In this document: positions 25,029 through 33,942 of the stretch, piece by piece
How the letters are laid out: the number at the start of each line of letters is the position of its first letter
Position numbering within the stretch: the first letter of the stretch is position 1
Assembly: GCA_000717735.1 (NCBI GenBank)
Contig: JOBE01000013.1
Location: forward strand, 124,001-188,000
DNA from: Streptomyces griseoluteus
GTDB lineage: Bacteria; Actinomycetota; Actinomycetes; Streptomycetales; Streptomycetaceae
Length of the DNA: 64,000 nucleotides
Reading direction: 5' to 3'
The notes under the pieces: generated by a model
What the model was told of the DNA's origin: nothing
The model's database searches: none
What the model saw: the letters and a program-made list of their open reading frames with translations, nothing else
Position numbers and translations under genes: made by a program

Positions 25029-25048
25029 CTCGATTCACCTCGATTCAC
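25029..25048. repeat. 10-bp tandem repeat in the permease upstream region
   Basis: CTCGATTCAC occurs twice head to tail. A TACTAT that could be a -10 box ends a few bases upstream at 25020-25025. The repeats would lie over the transcription start of the APC permease gene, where a repressor could act. The 10-bp period differs from the 11-bp period of PHO boxes. Confidence 0.5.
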
Positions 25049-25147
25049 CGTGATCCGCGCCCGCCGCCGTCGGCAACCGGCCCGGCGGACGGGCCACTTC
25101 GCCCTGCCACCGCACCGCCTCACCTCTCGCGCCCCGAGGACCCCGCC

Positions 25148-26623
25148 ATGCGCACCACCACGAACAGAGGGCTCCAGCCCAATGTCCTCGGCACCTTCGA
25201 CACGATCGTGATGGCCGTCGCCGGCAGCGCCCCCGCCTATTCGCTGGCCGCGACCACCGCCGTGCTCTTCGCCGCCGTCGGCTTCGCGGGTCCTGCGGCC
25301 CTGCTGTACTGCGCGATACCGATGTTCGGCATCGTCCTCGCGTACGCCCGCCTCGGCCGCATCGACGTCAACGCCGGTGCCGGCTACTCCTGGGTGGGCC
25401 GTACCCTCCACCCCTTCCTCGGCTTCCTCTCCGGCTGGGCGCTGGTCTTCGCCGCCACCGTCTTCATGGTGGCCGGTTCGCTGCCCGCCGGATCCCTCAC
25501 GCTCTCCCTCATCGACCCGGACCTCGCGACAAGCACCCCGCTCGCCGCCGCCGTCGGCGCCGGCTGGTTCCTCCTCATCCTGCTCGTCGTCCTGGGCGGC
25601 GCCCGACTCACCGTGCGGGCGCAGCTGATCATGTCCGGCGTCGAGATGCTGATCCTGATCGGGTTCGTCCTGGCGGCCGTGGCGCACCGGGGCCGGGCCG
25701 CCGCCTTCGACTGGTCCTGGTTCGGCCTCGGCCAGTTCGACGGGCCGCAGGGATTCGCCGCCGGCGCGCTGATCGCCGCGTTCTACTACTGGGGCTGGGA
25801 CGTCACCAGCAACCTCAGCGAGGAGACCAGGAACAGCCGCCGCACCGCCGGACTCGCGGCGCTCGTCGGCGTCGGCTTCGTGTTCGTCCTCTTCGAGGCC
25901 TTCACGGTCGCCGTGAACGTGCTCCTCAGCGCGGAGGAGATCCGTACCGCCGGACCGAACGTCCTCGCCGTCCTCGGCCAGGAGATCTGGCCCGGTGTCG
26001 GCGGCAAGCTCCTCGTCGTGGCCGTCGTCCTGTCGACCGTCGCCACCCTGGAGACCACCCTCCTCCAGGTCACCCGCTCGCTCTTCGCGATGGGCCGCGA
26101 CCGGACCATGCCGGCCGCGCTCGGCGCCGTGCACCACCGCTGGAACACGCCGTGGGTCGCCATCGCCGCCGTCGGCGGCGCCGCGCTCCTGATGTTCGCG
26201 GCAGCGGCGGCGGCCGGCTCCGTGCAGCAGATCCTCAGCGACGCGGTCGCCGCGATCGGACTGCAGATCGCGTTCTACTACGGCCTCGCGGGCATCGCGG
26301 CGGTCGTCGCGTACAAGTCGGTCCTGTTCCGCTCCGTACGCGACCTGGTCCTCGGCGGCCTGTGGCCGCTGCTCGGCTCCGCGTTCATGCTCTGGGCGTT
26401 CGTCGAATCGCTCGGCGAACTCTCCACCACCGCCCTCACGATCGGCCTCGGCGGTCTGCTCGTCGGCGTCGTCCCGCTGGTCGTGTACTGGCGCAAGGGC
26501 AGCGACTACTACCGCCCGGCCCGCCTGGACGCGGTCCGGGCGATGGAGGCGACGGAGGAATGGGGCCCGGCCGCACACCCGCGCACGGGCACGAGGGACA
26601 AGAGCTACGCGACGGACTTCTGA
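25148..26623 (+). CDS. APC family amino acid permease
   Basis: 491 residues and about 12 membrane helices. The family start GTFDTIVMAVAGSAPAYSLA and the second block GRIDVNAGAGYSWVGRTL match APC transporters, and the sixth-helix region AAFYYWGWDVTSNLSEETRNSRR is the conserved signature. It probably imports amino acids or amines with protons. The ATG is the first in frame and has no strong ribosome binding site. Confidence 0.92.
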   Translation: MRTTTNRGLQPNVLGTFDTIVMAVAGSAPAYSLAATTAVLFAAVGFAGPAALLYCAIPMFGIVLAYARLGRIDVNAGAGYSWVGRTLHPFLGFLSGWALVFAATVFMVAGSLPAGSLTLSLIDPDLATSTPLAAAVGAGWFLLILLVVLGGARLTVRAQLIMSGVEMLILIGFVLAAVAHRGRAAAFDWSWFGLGQFDGPQGFAAGALIAAFYYWGWDVTSNLSEETRNSRRTAGLAALVGVGFVFVLFEAFTVAVNVLLSAEEIRTAGPNVLAVLGQEIWPGVGGKLLVVAVVLSTVATLETTLLQVTRSLFAMGRDRTMPAALGAVHHRWNTPWVAIAAVGGAALLMFAAAAAAGSVQQILSDAVAAIGLQIAFYYGLAGIAAVVAYKSVLFRSVRDLVLGGLWPLLGSAFMLWAFVESLGELSTTALTIGLGGLLVGVVPLVVYWRKGSDYYRPARLDAVRAMEATEEWGPAAHPRTGTRDKSYATDF

Positions 26624-26757
26624 GCCGCTCCCTCCCCGAGCACCGGACCCCGCGACTTCCGAGGTGAGCCGAGCACCTCCCCGCCCCCGACCTCCGAGCG
26701 AAACCGAGCCCCTCCCCCGCGACTTCTGACGGCAGCCGAACCCGAAGGAGGCCACCG

Positions 26758-27756
26758 ATGGCCGTACGCCGACGCTCCGCGCGCTCCGCGCGCACTCCGC
26801 GTCCGGAACGCTTCGTGCCCGACTTCGACCCGGACTTCGGGGACCGCGCGCTGACGGAGGCCCGCCACGACATCGTCATCGGCCGCTGGCAGGGGGTACG
26901 GGACCTGCTCGCCGCCACGGGCGAGAACTGGGCCCGCCGTACGCACCGGGTACGGCTCCTCTCGCACGCCGCGGCGGGCAGTTCCACCGTGGAGACCTGG
27001 CGGGCCGCCGAGCCGGGCAACCCGGACGCGGCCGTGCTGCGGGCGGCGACCGAGGTGGTACGGGTCTTCGACGCGGCCATCGCGGCCGGCCGGGGCGCGG
27101 CCGTGGAACGGGGCCGGGTCGACGCCGCCGTCGACGCCTGCCGGAGCGCGGCCGAGGCGGCACCCGCCGACCCCATGCCGTGGGTGTCGCTGCTGTCGGT
27201 GGCGAGGCTGTACGAGGGCGGGGTGCCGCGTCGTGAACTGCGGCACTGGTTCGACGAGCTGCGGCGCCGGGACCCGTACAGCACGGAGGGCCACATCCAG
27301 GTCCTGCGCTACTGGTCGGCGCGGTGGCACGGGACGCACGGCAGCATGTACGACTTCGCCCGCGACGCGGCGGGGGTGGCGCCGCCCGGCTCGCCGCTGC
27401 CGGTCCTCGTGCAGGTGGCGCGGGTCGAGGAGTACCGGTACATCGCGGACGGGGCGCTCGGCCGGGGCCCGGTGCGGGGCTTCGACCAGCACTGGAAGCA
27501 CGACCTCGCCGTGACGGAGCTGCGCCGTACGCACGCGCGGTGGATCGGCGGCAGGGACCCGGGGGAACCGGTCGCGCCGGAGGAGGTCGGCGACCTCAAC
27601 TTCCTCGCCCACGCCGCCTGCTACGCGGGGCAGGTGGAGATCGCCCGGGAGGTCCTCGGGATGCTGGGCACGCGGGCGGCGTGGGTGCCGTGGGCGTACA
27701 CGGGGGAACCGGCGGAGCAGTTCACACGGTTCAGGGAGGGCCTGGGGGTGGAGTGA
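26758..27756 (+). CDS. Hypothetical protein, helical repeat (TPR-like)
   Basis: 332 residues behind GAAGGAGG. A basic head (AVRRRSARSARTPRPERF) is followed by alternating helices rich in Ala, Arg and Trp, such as ALTEARHDIVIGRWQGVRDLL and PMPWVSLLSVARLYEGG, with a regular spacing like degenerate TPRs. No enzyme motif is seen. It is cytosolic by appearance. I cannot name the family. Confidence 0.75.
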   Translation: MAVRRRSARSARTPRPERFVPDFDPDFGDRALTEARHDIVIGRWQGVRDLLAATGENWARRTHRVRLLSHAAAGSSTVETWRAAEPGNPDAAVLRAATEVVRVFDAAIAAGRGAAVERGRVDAAVDACRSAAEAAPADPMPWVSLLSVARLYEGGVPRRELRHWFDELRRRDPYSTEGHIQVLRYWSARWHGTHGSMYDFARDAAGVAPPGSPLPVLVQVARVEEYRYIADGALGRGPVRGFDQHWKHDLAVTELRRTHARWIGGRDPGEPVAPEEVGDLNFLAHAACYAGQVEIAREVLGMLGTRAAWVPWAYTGEPAEQFTRFREGLGVE

Positions 27757-27783
27757 TCCCTCCACCCCCAGGTTCCGGTAGGC

Positions 27784-29841
27784 CTAGACGCCGATGTCGC
27801 GGCCGTCCGTGCGCCACACGGAGACGACCGAGGGCCGGACGAGCTTGCCGGGTCCGTCGGGCCACTGCGACATGGGGTTCTCGACGGAGGCGCCGTCGAG
27901 CTCGCCCGGGTGCTGCACGGCCACCAGGACGCGGCGGTCCTGGATGATCGGGCCGCAGGTCTCGGCGCCCTTCGGCACGGTCAGGAACTGCTTCAGCTCA
28001 CCGCGGCGCTCGCCGTGGGTGGCGACGCCGAACAGGCCGTCGTGCGAGCCGAGCTGGTTGCCGTCGGTGGAGATCCACAGGTTGCCGTGCGGGTCGAAGG
28101 CCAGGTTGTCGGGGCAGGAGATCGGGGAGACCTTCTCCTTGGGGTAGCCGGCGAAGTAGGTCGCCGGGTCGTTCGGGTCGCCCGCGACGAGGAAGAGGCG
28201 CCAGGCGAAGCCGTCGGAGGACGGGTCGTCCCAGTGCTCGGCCAGTTCGAGGACCTGACCGTGCTTGTTGAGGTTGCGCGGGTTGGCCTCGTCGGCGCCC
28301 GGGTTGGTGCCCTTGCCCCGGTTGGAGTTGTTGGTGAGCGCGACGTAGACGCGGCCGGAGCGCGGGGACGGCTCGACGTCCTCGGGGCGGTCCATCTTGG
28401 TGGCGCCGACCTTGTCACCGGCGAGGCGGGTGAAGACGTACACCTCCTCGGCGGTCATGCCGGGCACGTGCGAGACGTCGCCGGTGGCGAGCGGGATCCA
28501 CACGCCGGAGCCGTCGAACTCACCGTCGTTCGGGAGCTTGCCGGAGCCGTCGATCTCGGCGGCCGGCGAGTCGCCGGTCAGCTTGGCGACGTACAGGGTG
28601 CCCTCGTCGAGCAGGGTGAGGTTGTGCTCACGGGCGGCCCGCGAGCCCCCCTTCTTCATCCGCTTGCTCGACACGAACTTGTAGAAGTAGTCGAACCGCT
28701 CGTCGTCACCCATGTAGACGACCGGGCGGCCGTCGGCGGTGAGGCGGGGCTCCGCGGCCTCGTGCTTGAAGCGGCCGAGCGCGGTGCGCTTGCGGGGCGT
28801 GGAGTCGGGATCGTACGGGTCGAGCTCGACGACCCAGCCCTGACGGTGCGCCTCGTTGGGCTCCTGGCGCAGGTCGAAGCGCTTGTCGAACCGCTCCCAC
28901 TTGCGCTCGGAGGCGCCGGTGCCGATCCCGTACCGCTTGTCGGTCGGCGACGAGCCGTACGCGAAGTACTGGTTGAAGTTCTCCTCGCCGTGGAGGGTGG
29001 TGCCCCACGGGGTGGTGCCGCCCGCGCAGTTGTTGAGGGTGCCGAGGACGGTACGCCCCTCGGGGTCGGCGGACGTCCTGAGCAGGTCGCCACCGGCGGC
29101 GGGCCCGGTCAGCTCGAACTCGCTGGTGGTGTGCAGGCGCCGGTTGAGGTGGTGGCGGGTGACCGGCGTCAGCTTGCCGGAGCGGTGCTCCTCCTGGACG
29201 ACGACGACCGAGAGGCCGTGCGCGGCCCAGGCGATCTCGACCTGCTCACGGGTCGGGTTCTCGGAGTCGTACCCGCGGAACATCAGGACTTCGTCGGTGT
29301 ACTCGTGGTTGGCGACGAGGACCTGGCGTCCGTGCTCCCCGCGCAGCGGCAGCAGGGAGAGGAAGTCGTTGTTGTAGCCGAACTGGGCGGCCTGGGCCTT
29401 CGCGGTCTGCTTCTCGGCGTCGAAGGCGGGCGCGCCGCGGAGGATGGGCTCGCCCCAGCGGATGACCACGTTGTGCGCGTAACCGGCGGGGATGGTGACC
29501 TGGTCGGCGGTGTTGGGCGCGACGGGCTCGAAGCGGAGGCCACGGGCGCCGTCGGTCTTGCCCTTGCCCGGCTTCTGCGGCCTCTCGGCCAGGGCCACGG
29601 CTTCCGGCGCGTTCCCGAGGACGACGGCGCCGCCGGCGGCGGAGGCGACGGTCACGACGGCGGCGGCACGGAGGGCGGAACGGCGCGACAGGACACCGGC
29701 TATGACGTCGCCGACGTACTCGTTGTCGCTCGTGTTGGGCACCTCGTGGAAGCAGGCGTCACCACACCGGAATCGGCAGGTGAGAGCGGAACGGCCGCCT
29801 CCGTGGGGGTTCGTGCTCAGGAGTGGCAGCAGTTTGCGCAC
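27784..29841 (-). CDS. PhoX family alkaline phosphatase (DUF839), Tat-type leader
   Basis: About 685 residues. The GTG at 29841 is chosen because GAGGAGG lies five bases upstream and the product then begins RKLLPLLSTNPHGG as in other streptomycete PhoX proteins. A twin-Arg motif SRRSALR followed by a hydrophobic stretch (residues about 50-80) indicates Tat export. The DUF839 propeller shows ANHEYTDEVLMFRG, NNCAGGTTPWGTTLHGEENF, YMGDDERFDYFYKFVS and SCPDNLAFDPHGNLWISTDG. PhoX enzymes are calcium- and iron-dependent phosphomonoesterases made under phosphate starvation. A candidate PHO box lies about 90 bases upstream. Confidence 0.92.
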   Translation of the reverse strand: MRKLLPLLSTNPHGGGRSALTCRFRCGDACFHEVPNTSDNEYVGDVIAGVLSRRSALRAAAVVTVASAAGGAVVLGNAPEAVALAERPQKPGKGKTDGARGLRFEPVAPNTADQVTIPAGYAHNVVIRWGEPILRGAPAFDAEKQTAKAQAAQFGYNNDFLSLLPLRGEHGRQVLVANHEYTDEVLMFRGYDSENPTREQVEIAWAAHGLSVVVVQEEHRSGKLTPVTRHHLNRRLHTTSEFELTGPAAGGDLLRTSADPEGRTVLGTLNNCAGGTTPWGTTLHGEENFNQYFAYGSSPTDKRYGIGTGASERKWERFDKRFDLRQEPNEAHRQGWVVELDPYDPDSTPRKRTALGRFKHEAAEPRLTADGRPVVYMGDDERFDYFYKFVSSKRMKKGGSRAAREHNLTLLDEGTLYVAKLTGDSPAAEIDGSGKLPNDGEFDGSGVWIPLATGDVSHVPGMTAEEVYVFTRLAGDKVGATKMDRPEDVEPSPRSGRVYVALTNNSNRGKGTNPGADEANPRNLNKHGQVLELAEHWDDPSSDGFAWRLFLVAGDPNDPATYFAGYPKEKVSPISCPDNLAFDPHGNLWISTDGNQLGSHDGLFGVATHGERRGELKQFLTVPKGAETCGPIIQDRRVLVAVQHPGELDGASVENPMSQWPDGPGKLVRPSVVSVWRTDGRDIGV

Positions 29842-29884
29842 TTCGTCCTCCTCCGGCGCACACTGCGCCGACATGCTGTCGGGA

Positions 29885-29890
29885 TACCTA
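29885..29890 (-). promoter_or_regulatory. Candidate -10 box of the PhoX gene
   Basis: TAGGTA on the minus strand, 44 bases upstream of the GTG start, fits the actinomycete TAnnnT -10 pattern. There is no good -35 element at the expected distance, as expected for activator-dependent promoters. Confidence 0.45.
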
Positions 29891-29931
29891 CGGCGGCGAC
29901 GCTATGTGCGCAGATCTGCACGCGAACGGCG

Positions 29932-29953
29932 GCGGAGTGAACGCCGAATGAAT
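29932..29953 (-). promoter_or_regulatory. Candidate PHO box upstream of the PhoX gene
   Basis: On the minus strand two contiguous 11-base direct repeats read ATTCATTCGGC and GTTCACTCCGC, 8 of 11 identical and close to the GTTCACC-N4 unit bound by streptomycete PhoP. A weaker third unit GTTCGCGTGCA follows after four bases, toward the -10 box. The location in front of a phosphatase gene makes PhoP control plausible. Confidence 0.6.
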
Positions 29954-30099
29954 GCACGGCAACCGAGGGCGACCGGGTCACGGAGGAGGGAGGGGGTGGC
30001 CGCTAACCTTACGTGTCCGCCCTGGCCAGGGATGAACGTCCCGAAACGCCCAGTTCGGACATTCCCACTGCACCCCCACTCATGCGAAAGGGTTCGCCC

Positions 30100-31695
30100 A
30101 TGGGTATTCGGAGCATGCTGCGCAAGGTATTCGGTCGGGACCGCGAGGACACCCCGGCAACCTCCGTCCCGCCCCAGACGCGTGAGACCTCGTCCACGTC
30201 CACGACCTCGGACACCTCCGAGGACGCGGCCCGCCGGGCGGCGGACGACCTGGTGGCGGCCTCGTTCGACAACCCCCAGATCCCGAAGGCCCGCGCCAGG
30301 GCCAGGGCGGGGGCGCCGGTGACGGCGCCCACGACGGTGACGGTGGATACGGCTGAGGCGGCTGAGGCTGAGGAGCCGAAGGCGACGCCGGCCGTCGAGG
30401 CTGAGGCGGGGACGCCGGTCGTCGAGGCCGACGTGAAGGCGGCGACGCCGGAGCCGGTGACGGCCGAGGAGCCGGTTTCGGCCACGACGCCGGAGGCGGA
30501 GGCGCCCGAGCCGGTGACGGCCGAGGAGCCGGTTTCGGCCACGACGCCGGAGGCGGAGGCGGAGGTTACCGCTGTCACGGCCGGGTCGGCGAGTGAGCCG
30601 ATCGCGCCGGTCGCCGAGGAGCAGCCGGTCACCGCGACGGCGGAGGCGGAGACCGCGTCCGCCGTGGAGGCGCCGGAGCCGGAGGTGACGGCCGAGGTGG
30701 AGGACGCCCCCGCGACGGCTGCCGCCGACGAGCCGCAGCCCACGGAGGAAGCGGAAGCGGACGCGGACGCGGACGCACAGGAAGTCGCTGCGGAGCAGCA
30801 GCAGGAGGTGGCGGCGGCGGAGGTCACGGAGCCGGCGGAGCCGGAGACGGACGACGCCGAAGAGCCGCAGGCCGAAGCCGTTCTCCCGGCGGAGCCGGAG
30901 ACGACCGCCGACGTGAACGCGGACGCACCCGCCGCCGAGGAGCGGGAGCCCGTAGCGGTCGCCGCCGCCGAGGCCGGGACCGCCCCGGCGAGCACGGACA
31001 CGGACGCGGACACGGACGCCCCGCAGTCGGCAGGTCCCGCCCTCACCCTCCCCGCCGTGAAGGCCGCCGCCCCGCACCTCGCGGACGCCTACAAGGCCGC
31101 CGGGGCCCAGCTCAGGAAGCAGGGGCTCGAAGGGGCGCGGGCAGCCGTGTACCTCGTGGTGGACCGGTCGGGTTCGATGCGCGGGTACTTCAAGGACGGC
31201 TCGGTGCAGCGGCTCGCCGAGCAGGTCACCGCACTCGCGGCGCACCTGGACGAGGCCGCCACCGTCACGACCGTGTTCTTCTCGACGGACATCGACGGCA
31301 CCGTGGACCTGACGCCCGCCGACCTCACGCCCACCCGCGTGGAGGAGATCAACGGCACCCTCGGCCGCCTGGGCCGTACGAACTACCACCGCGCCGTGGA
31401 GGAGGTCCTCGCCCACCACGAGAAGGCGGACCCGACCCGCCCGGCCCTGGTCGTCTTCCAGACGGACGGCGCCCCCGAGTCGAAGACGGCGGCCACGCAG
31501 GCGCTGATGGAGGCGGCGGACCGCCCGCTGCACTGGCGGTTCGTGGTCTGGGGCGAGGAGGACAACAAGGCCTTCGACTTCGTCCGCAAGCTCGACGGCG
31601 CGCCCCGTACCGCCGCGTACTTCGCGGGCGTGACCCCGCTGGAGACGGCGCACGCAGCGTTCTACCGGGGCCTGCTGGCGGGCCTGGAGTTCTAG
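30100..31695 (+). CDS. TerF-like vWA domain protein with a long acidic linker
   Basis: 531 residues from ATG 30100 (AAAGG upstream); in-frame starts exist at 30013 and 30082. The head MGIRSMLRKVFGRDRED is followed by some 250 residues of low-complexity Ala/Glu/Pro/Val sequence. The C-terminal 200 residues form a vWA domain of the TerF type, with the MIDAS motif DRSGS at about residue 355, FFSTDIDG, TNYHRAVEEVL and FQTDGAPESK. TerF-like proteins belong to tellurite/stress-resistance modules and bind metal through MIDAS. No terD-like gene is adjacent here. The linker contains a 57-bp tandem duplication. Confidence 0.85.
   Translation: MGIRSMLRKVFGRDREDTPATSVPPQTRETSSTSTTSDTSEDAARRAADDLVAASFDNPQIPKARARARAGAPVTAPTTVTVDTAEAAEAEEPKATPAVEAEAGTPVVEADVKAATPEPVTAEEPVSATTPEAEAPEPVTAEEPVSATTPEAEAEVTAVTAGSASEPIAPVAEEQPVTATAEAETASAVEAPEPEVTAEVEDAPATAAADEPQPTEEAEADADADAQEVAAEQQQEVAAAEVTEPAEPETDDAEEPQAEAVLPAEPETTADVNADAPAAEEREPVAVAAAEAGTAPASTDTDADTDAPQSAGPALTLPAVKAAAPHLADAYKAAGAQLRKQGLEGARAAVYLVVDRSGSMRGYFKDGSVQRLAEQVTALAAHLDEAATVTTVFFSTDIDGTVDLTPADLTPTRVEEINGTLGRLGRTNYHRAVEEVLAHHEKADPTRPALVVFQTDGAPESKTAATQALMEAADRPLHWRFVVWGEEDNKAFDFVRKLDGAPRTAAYFAGVTPLETAHAAFYRGLLAGLEF
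30451..30561 (+). repeat. 57-bp tandem duplication inside the vWA gene
   Basis: Two 54-base identical stretches (30451-30504 and 30508-30561) repeat with a 57-base period and keep the frame. The encoded unit is EPVTAEEPVSATTPEAEA plus one residue. Copy number is likely to vary between strains. Confidence 0.9.
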
Positions 31696-31811
31696 GAAGG
31701 ACACCCAGGGGGCGGTGGTGACCGACAAGGTCGCCACCGCCCCCTGGCGCGCCCCGACGGCCCCCCGCGACCCCCAGGTATATGGATGTGAGTGGATCTT
31801 CGTCCGACGGT

Positions 31812-31817
31812 TAGGAT
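31812..31817 (+). promoter_or_regulatory. Candidate -10 box of metG, leaderless start
   Basis: TAGGAT lies seven bases before the metG ATG at 31825, and no ribosome binding site is seen there. Transcription would begin at or next to the ATG, giving a leaderless message. Confidence 0.5.
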
Positions 31818-31824
31818 TTCGACC

Positions 31825-33429
31825 ATGGCGGCCACTGGATCCGAGAAGCAGGGGGCGAAGGCGTTCTACGTCACGACCCCCATTTACTACGTCAACGACG
31901 CTCCTCACCTGGGCCACGCCTACACGACCGTCGCAGGCGACGTGCTCACGCGCTGGCACCGTCAGCGCGGCGAGAAGGTGTGGTACCTCACCGGCACGGA
32001 CGAGCACGGTCAGAAGATCATGCGCACGGCCGAGGCGAACGACGTCACGCCCCAGGCCTGGTGCGACAAGCTCGTGGAGGAGGCGTGGAAGCCCCTCTGG
32101 GAGCACCTGAACATCGCGAACGACGACTTCATCCGCACCACGCAGAAGCGTCACACGGACCGCGTCCAGGAGTTCGTACAGGACCTGTACGACAAGGACG
32201 AGATCTACAAGGGCGGGTACGAAGGCCCCTACTGCGTGGGCTGTGAGGAGTACAAGCTCCCCGGCGACCTCATCGAGGCCGAGGACGGCACCAAGCTGTG
32301 CGCCGTCCACAAGAAGCCGGTGGAGATCCTCAAGGAGGAGAACTACTTCTTCAAGCTGAGCGAGTACGGCCCGAAGCTCCTGGAGTTCTACGAGGCGAAC
32401 CCGGGCTTCATCCAGCCGGAGTCGGCCCGCAACGAGGTCGTGAACTTCGTCAAGCAGGGCCTGGAGGACCTCTCCATCTCGCGCTCGACGTTCGACTGGG
32501 GCGTCCCGGTGCCGTGGGACGAGAAGCACGTCATCTACGTGTGGATCGACGCGCTCCTGAACTACGCGACGGCCGTCGGCTACAACGAGAACCCGGCGAA
32601 GTTCGACGAGACGTTCCCGGCGAACGTGCACCTCATCGGCAAGGACATCCTCCGCTTCCACGCGGTGATCTGGCCGGCGATGCTGATGGCGCAGGGCCTG
32701 CCGGTCCCGGGCCGCGTGGCCGCGAACGGCTGGCTGATGGTCGGCGGCGAGAAGATGTCGAAGTCGAACCTGACGGGCATCAAGCCGCAGGACCTGACCT
32801 CGCACTTCGGCGTGGACGCGTACCGCTGGTACTTCCTGCGGGCGATCGCGTTCGGCCAGGACGGTTCGTTCTCGTGGGAGGACTTCTCCGCCCGCTACAC
32901 GAGCGAGCTGGCGAACGACTACGGCAACCTGGCGTCGCGCGTCGCGGCGATGGTCGGCAAGTACTTCGGCGGGAAGCTGCCGGCCTCGGCGGCCGACGGC
33001 GCGGCGGAGACGGCGATCCACGAGGGCCTGGCCAAGGCCGTCGCGACGGCGGACCAGAAGATCGGCGAGGACCTGGACTTCCAGGCCGGCATCCTGGCGA
33101 TCTTCGACTTCGTGAAGCAGGTCAACGGCTACATCACGGAGCAGGAACCGTGGAAGGTCGCGAAGGACGACTCTCCGGAGGGCCAGGCCCGCCTGGCGAC
33201 GATCCTCTACACGGCCGCCGAGTCGCTCCGCGCGGTCGCGGTCCTGCTCAACTCGGTCATGCCGGAGACCTCGCAGGCCCTGTGGGAGTCGCTGGGCGCC
33301 GAGGAGTCCCTGGGCGCCCTGGCGACCCAGCCGGTCCAGACCTCCGCCACGTGGGGCCAGCTCCCGGCGGGCGCGACGGTAACGAAGGGCGCGGTGCTGT
33401 TCCCGCGCCTGGAGGAGAAGAAGGACTGA
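31825..33429 (+). CDS. metG: Methionyl-tRNA synthetase
   Basis: 534 residues, the short form without the C-terminal EMAP-like domain. The class I signatures are HLGH (residues 28-31, HIGH-like) and KMSKS at about 310. A zinc knuckle with CVGC and a later C-x2-H lies between (residues about 138-165), and the anticodon-binding helical domain closes the protein. It charges initiator and elongator tRNA-Met. A strong hairpin terminator follows. Confidence 0.97.
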   Translation: MAATGSEKQGAKAFYVTTPIYYVNDAPHLGHAYTTVAGDVLTRWHRQRGEKVWYLTGTDEHGQKIMRTAEANDVTPQAWCDKLVEEAWKPLWEHLNIANDDFIRTTQKRHTDRVQEFVQDLYDKDEIYKGGYEGPYCVGCEEYKLPGDLIEAEDGTKLCAVHKKPVEILKEENYFFKLSEYGPKLLEFYEANPGFIQPESARNEVVNFVKQGLEDLSISRSTFDWGVPVPWDEKHVIYVWIDALLNYATAVGYNENPAKFDETFPANVHLIGKDILRFHAVIWPAMLMAQGLPVPGRVAANGWLMVGGEKMSKSNLTGIKPQDLTSHFGVDAYRWYFLRAIAFGQDGSFSWEDFSARYTSELANDYGNLASRVAAMVGKYFGGKLPASAADGAAETAIHEGLAKAVATADQKIGEDLDFQAGILAIFDFVKQVNGYITEQEPWKVAKDDSPEGQARLATILYTAAESLRAVAVLLNSVMPETSQALWESLGAEESLGALATQPVQTSATWGQLPAGATVTKGAVLFPRLEEKKD

Positions 33430-33446
33430 CGTCCTCCCGTACGACG

Positions 33447-33482
33447 AAGGCCGCCACCCCTGTTCACGGGGGTGGCGGCCTT
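33447..33482 (+). terminator. Intrinsic terminator after metG
   Basis: Perfect 14-bp arms at 33447-33460 and 33469-33482 with an 8-base loop, followed by CTTTCC. It lies between metG and the convergent DoxX gene. Confidence 0.9.
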
Positions 33483-33491
33483 CTTTCCGTG

Positions 33492-33842
33492 TCAGGCGAG
33501 GGCGAGGGCGGCGACGGCGGGGGCCATGTAGACCAGCGGGAAGGGCACGTGGGCGTACGAACGGGCCCGCAGGATGGTGATCACGGCCCCGGCGAAGTAC
33601 AGGATCAGCCCGATCGCGGCCAGCGTCCCGATGACCGGCACGAAGAACCCGACGACGAGCCCGGCGGCCCCGGCGGCCTTGGCGGCCCCGAGCCAGTTCC
33701 ACCACGACCTCGGCACGCCGTACGCGGCGAGCGGCTCGACGACGAAGGCGGCCTTGAAGAAGATCGCCGCGGCGGAGAACCCGGCCATGAACGCGGCGAC
33801 GGCGGTGAGGACGACTGCGGTGGTGGACATCTCGGCGAACAT
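33492..33842 (-). CDS. DoxX-like four-helix membrane protein
   Basis: 116 residues from the ATG preceded by AAGGAG at eight bases; an ATG 12 bases further in is an alternative. Four membrane helices and the pattern FMAGFSAAAIFFKAAFVVEPLAAYGVP... WNWLGAAKAAGAAGLVVGFF match DoxX-family proteins, which associate with redox or quinone processes. The partner is unknown. Confidence 0.85.
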   Translation of the reverse strand: MFAEMSTTAVVLTAVAAFMAGFSAAAIFFKAAFVVEPLAAYGVPRSWWNWLGAAKAAGAAGLVVGFFVPVIGTLAAIGLILYFAGAVITILRARSYAHVPFPLVYMAPAVAALALA

Positions 33843-33942
33843 CACGACGGCTCCTTCAGCCTCTCCTGTGTCCGCCTCGACCGAGCCGGACACAGCACTG
33901 ACGGAGCCCGGACGGGATGTGTGACAGCCTCCGCGAAAAACT

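Noticed and set aside
30350..30960. CRISPR-like or mobile repeat in the vWA gene
   Set aside because: Repeats are in frame, protein-coding and lack spacers; they form a low-complexity linker.
29902..33705. 1267-codon minus-strand frame opposite the vWA and metG genes
   Set aside because: Shadow of metG and the repetitive vWA gene; runs of Arg/Leu/Gly without domain signal.
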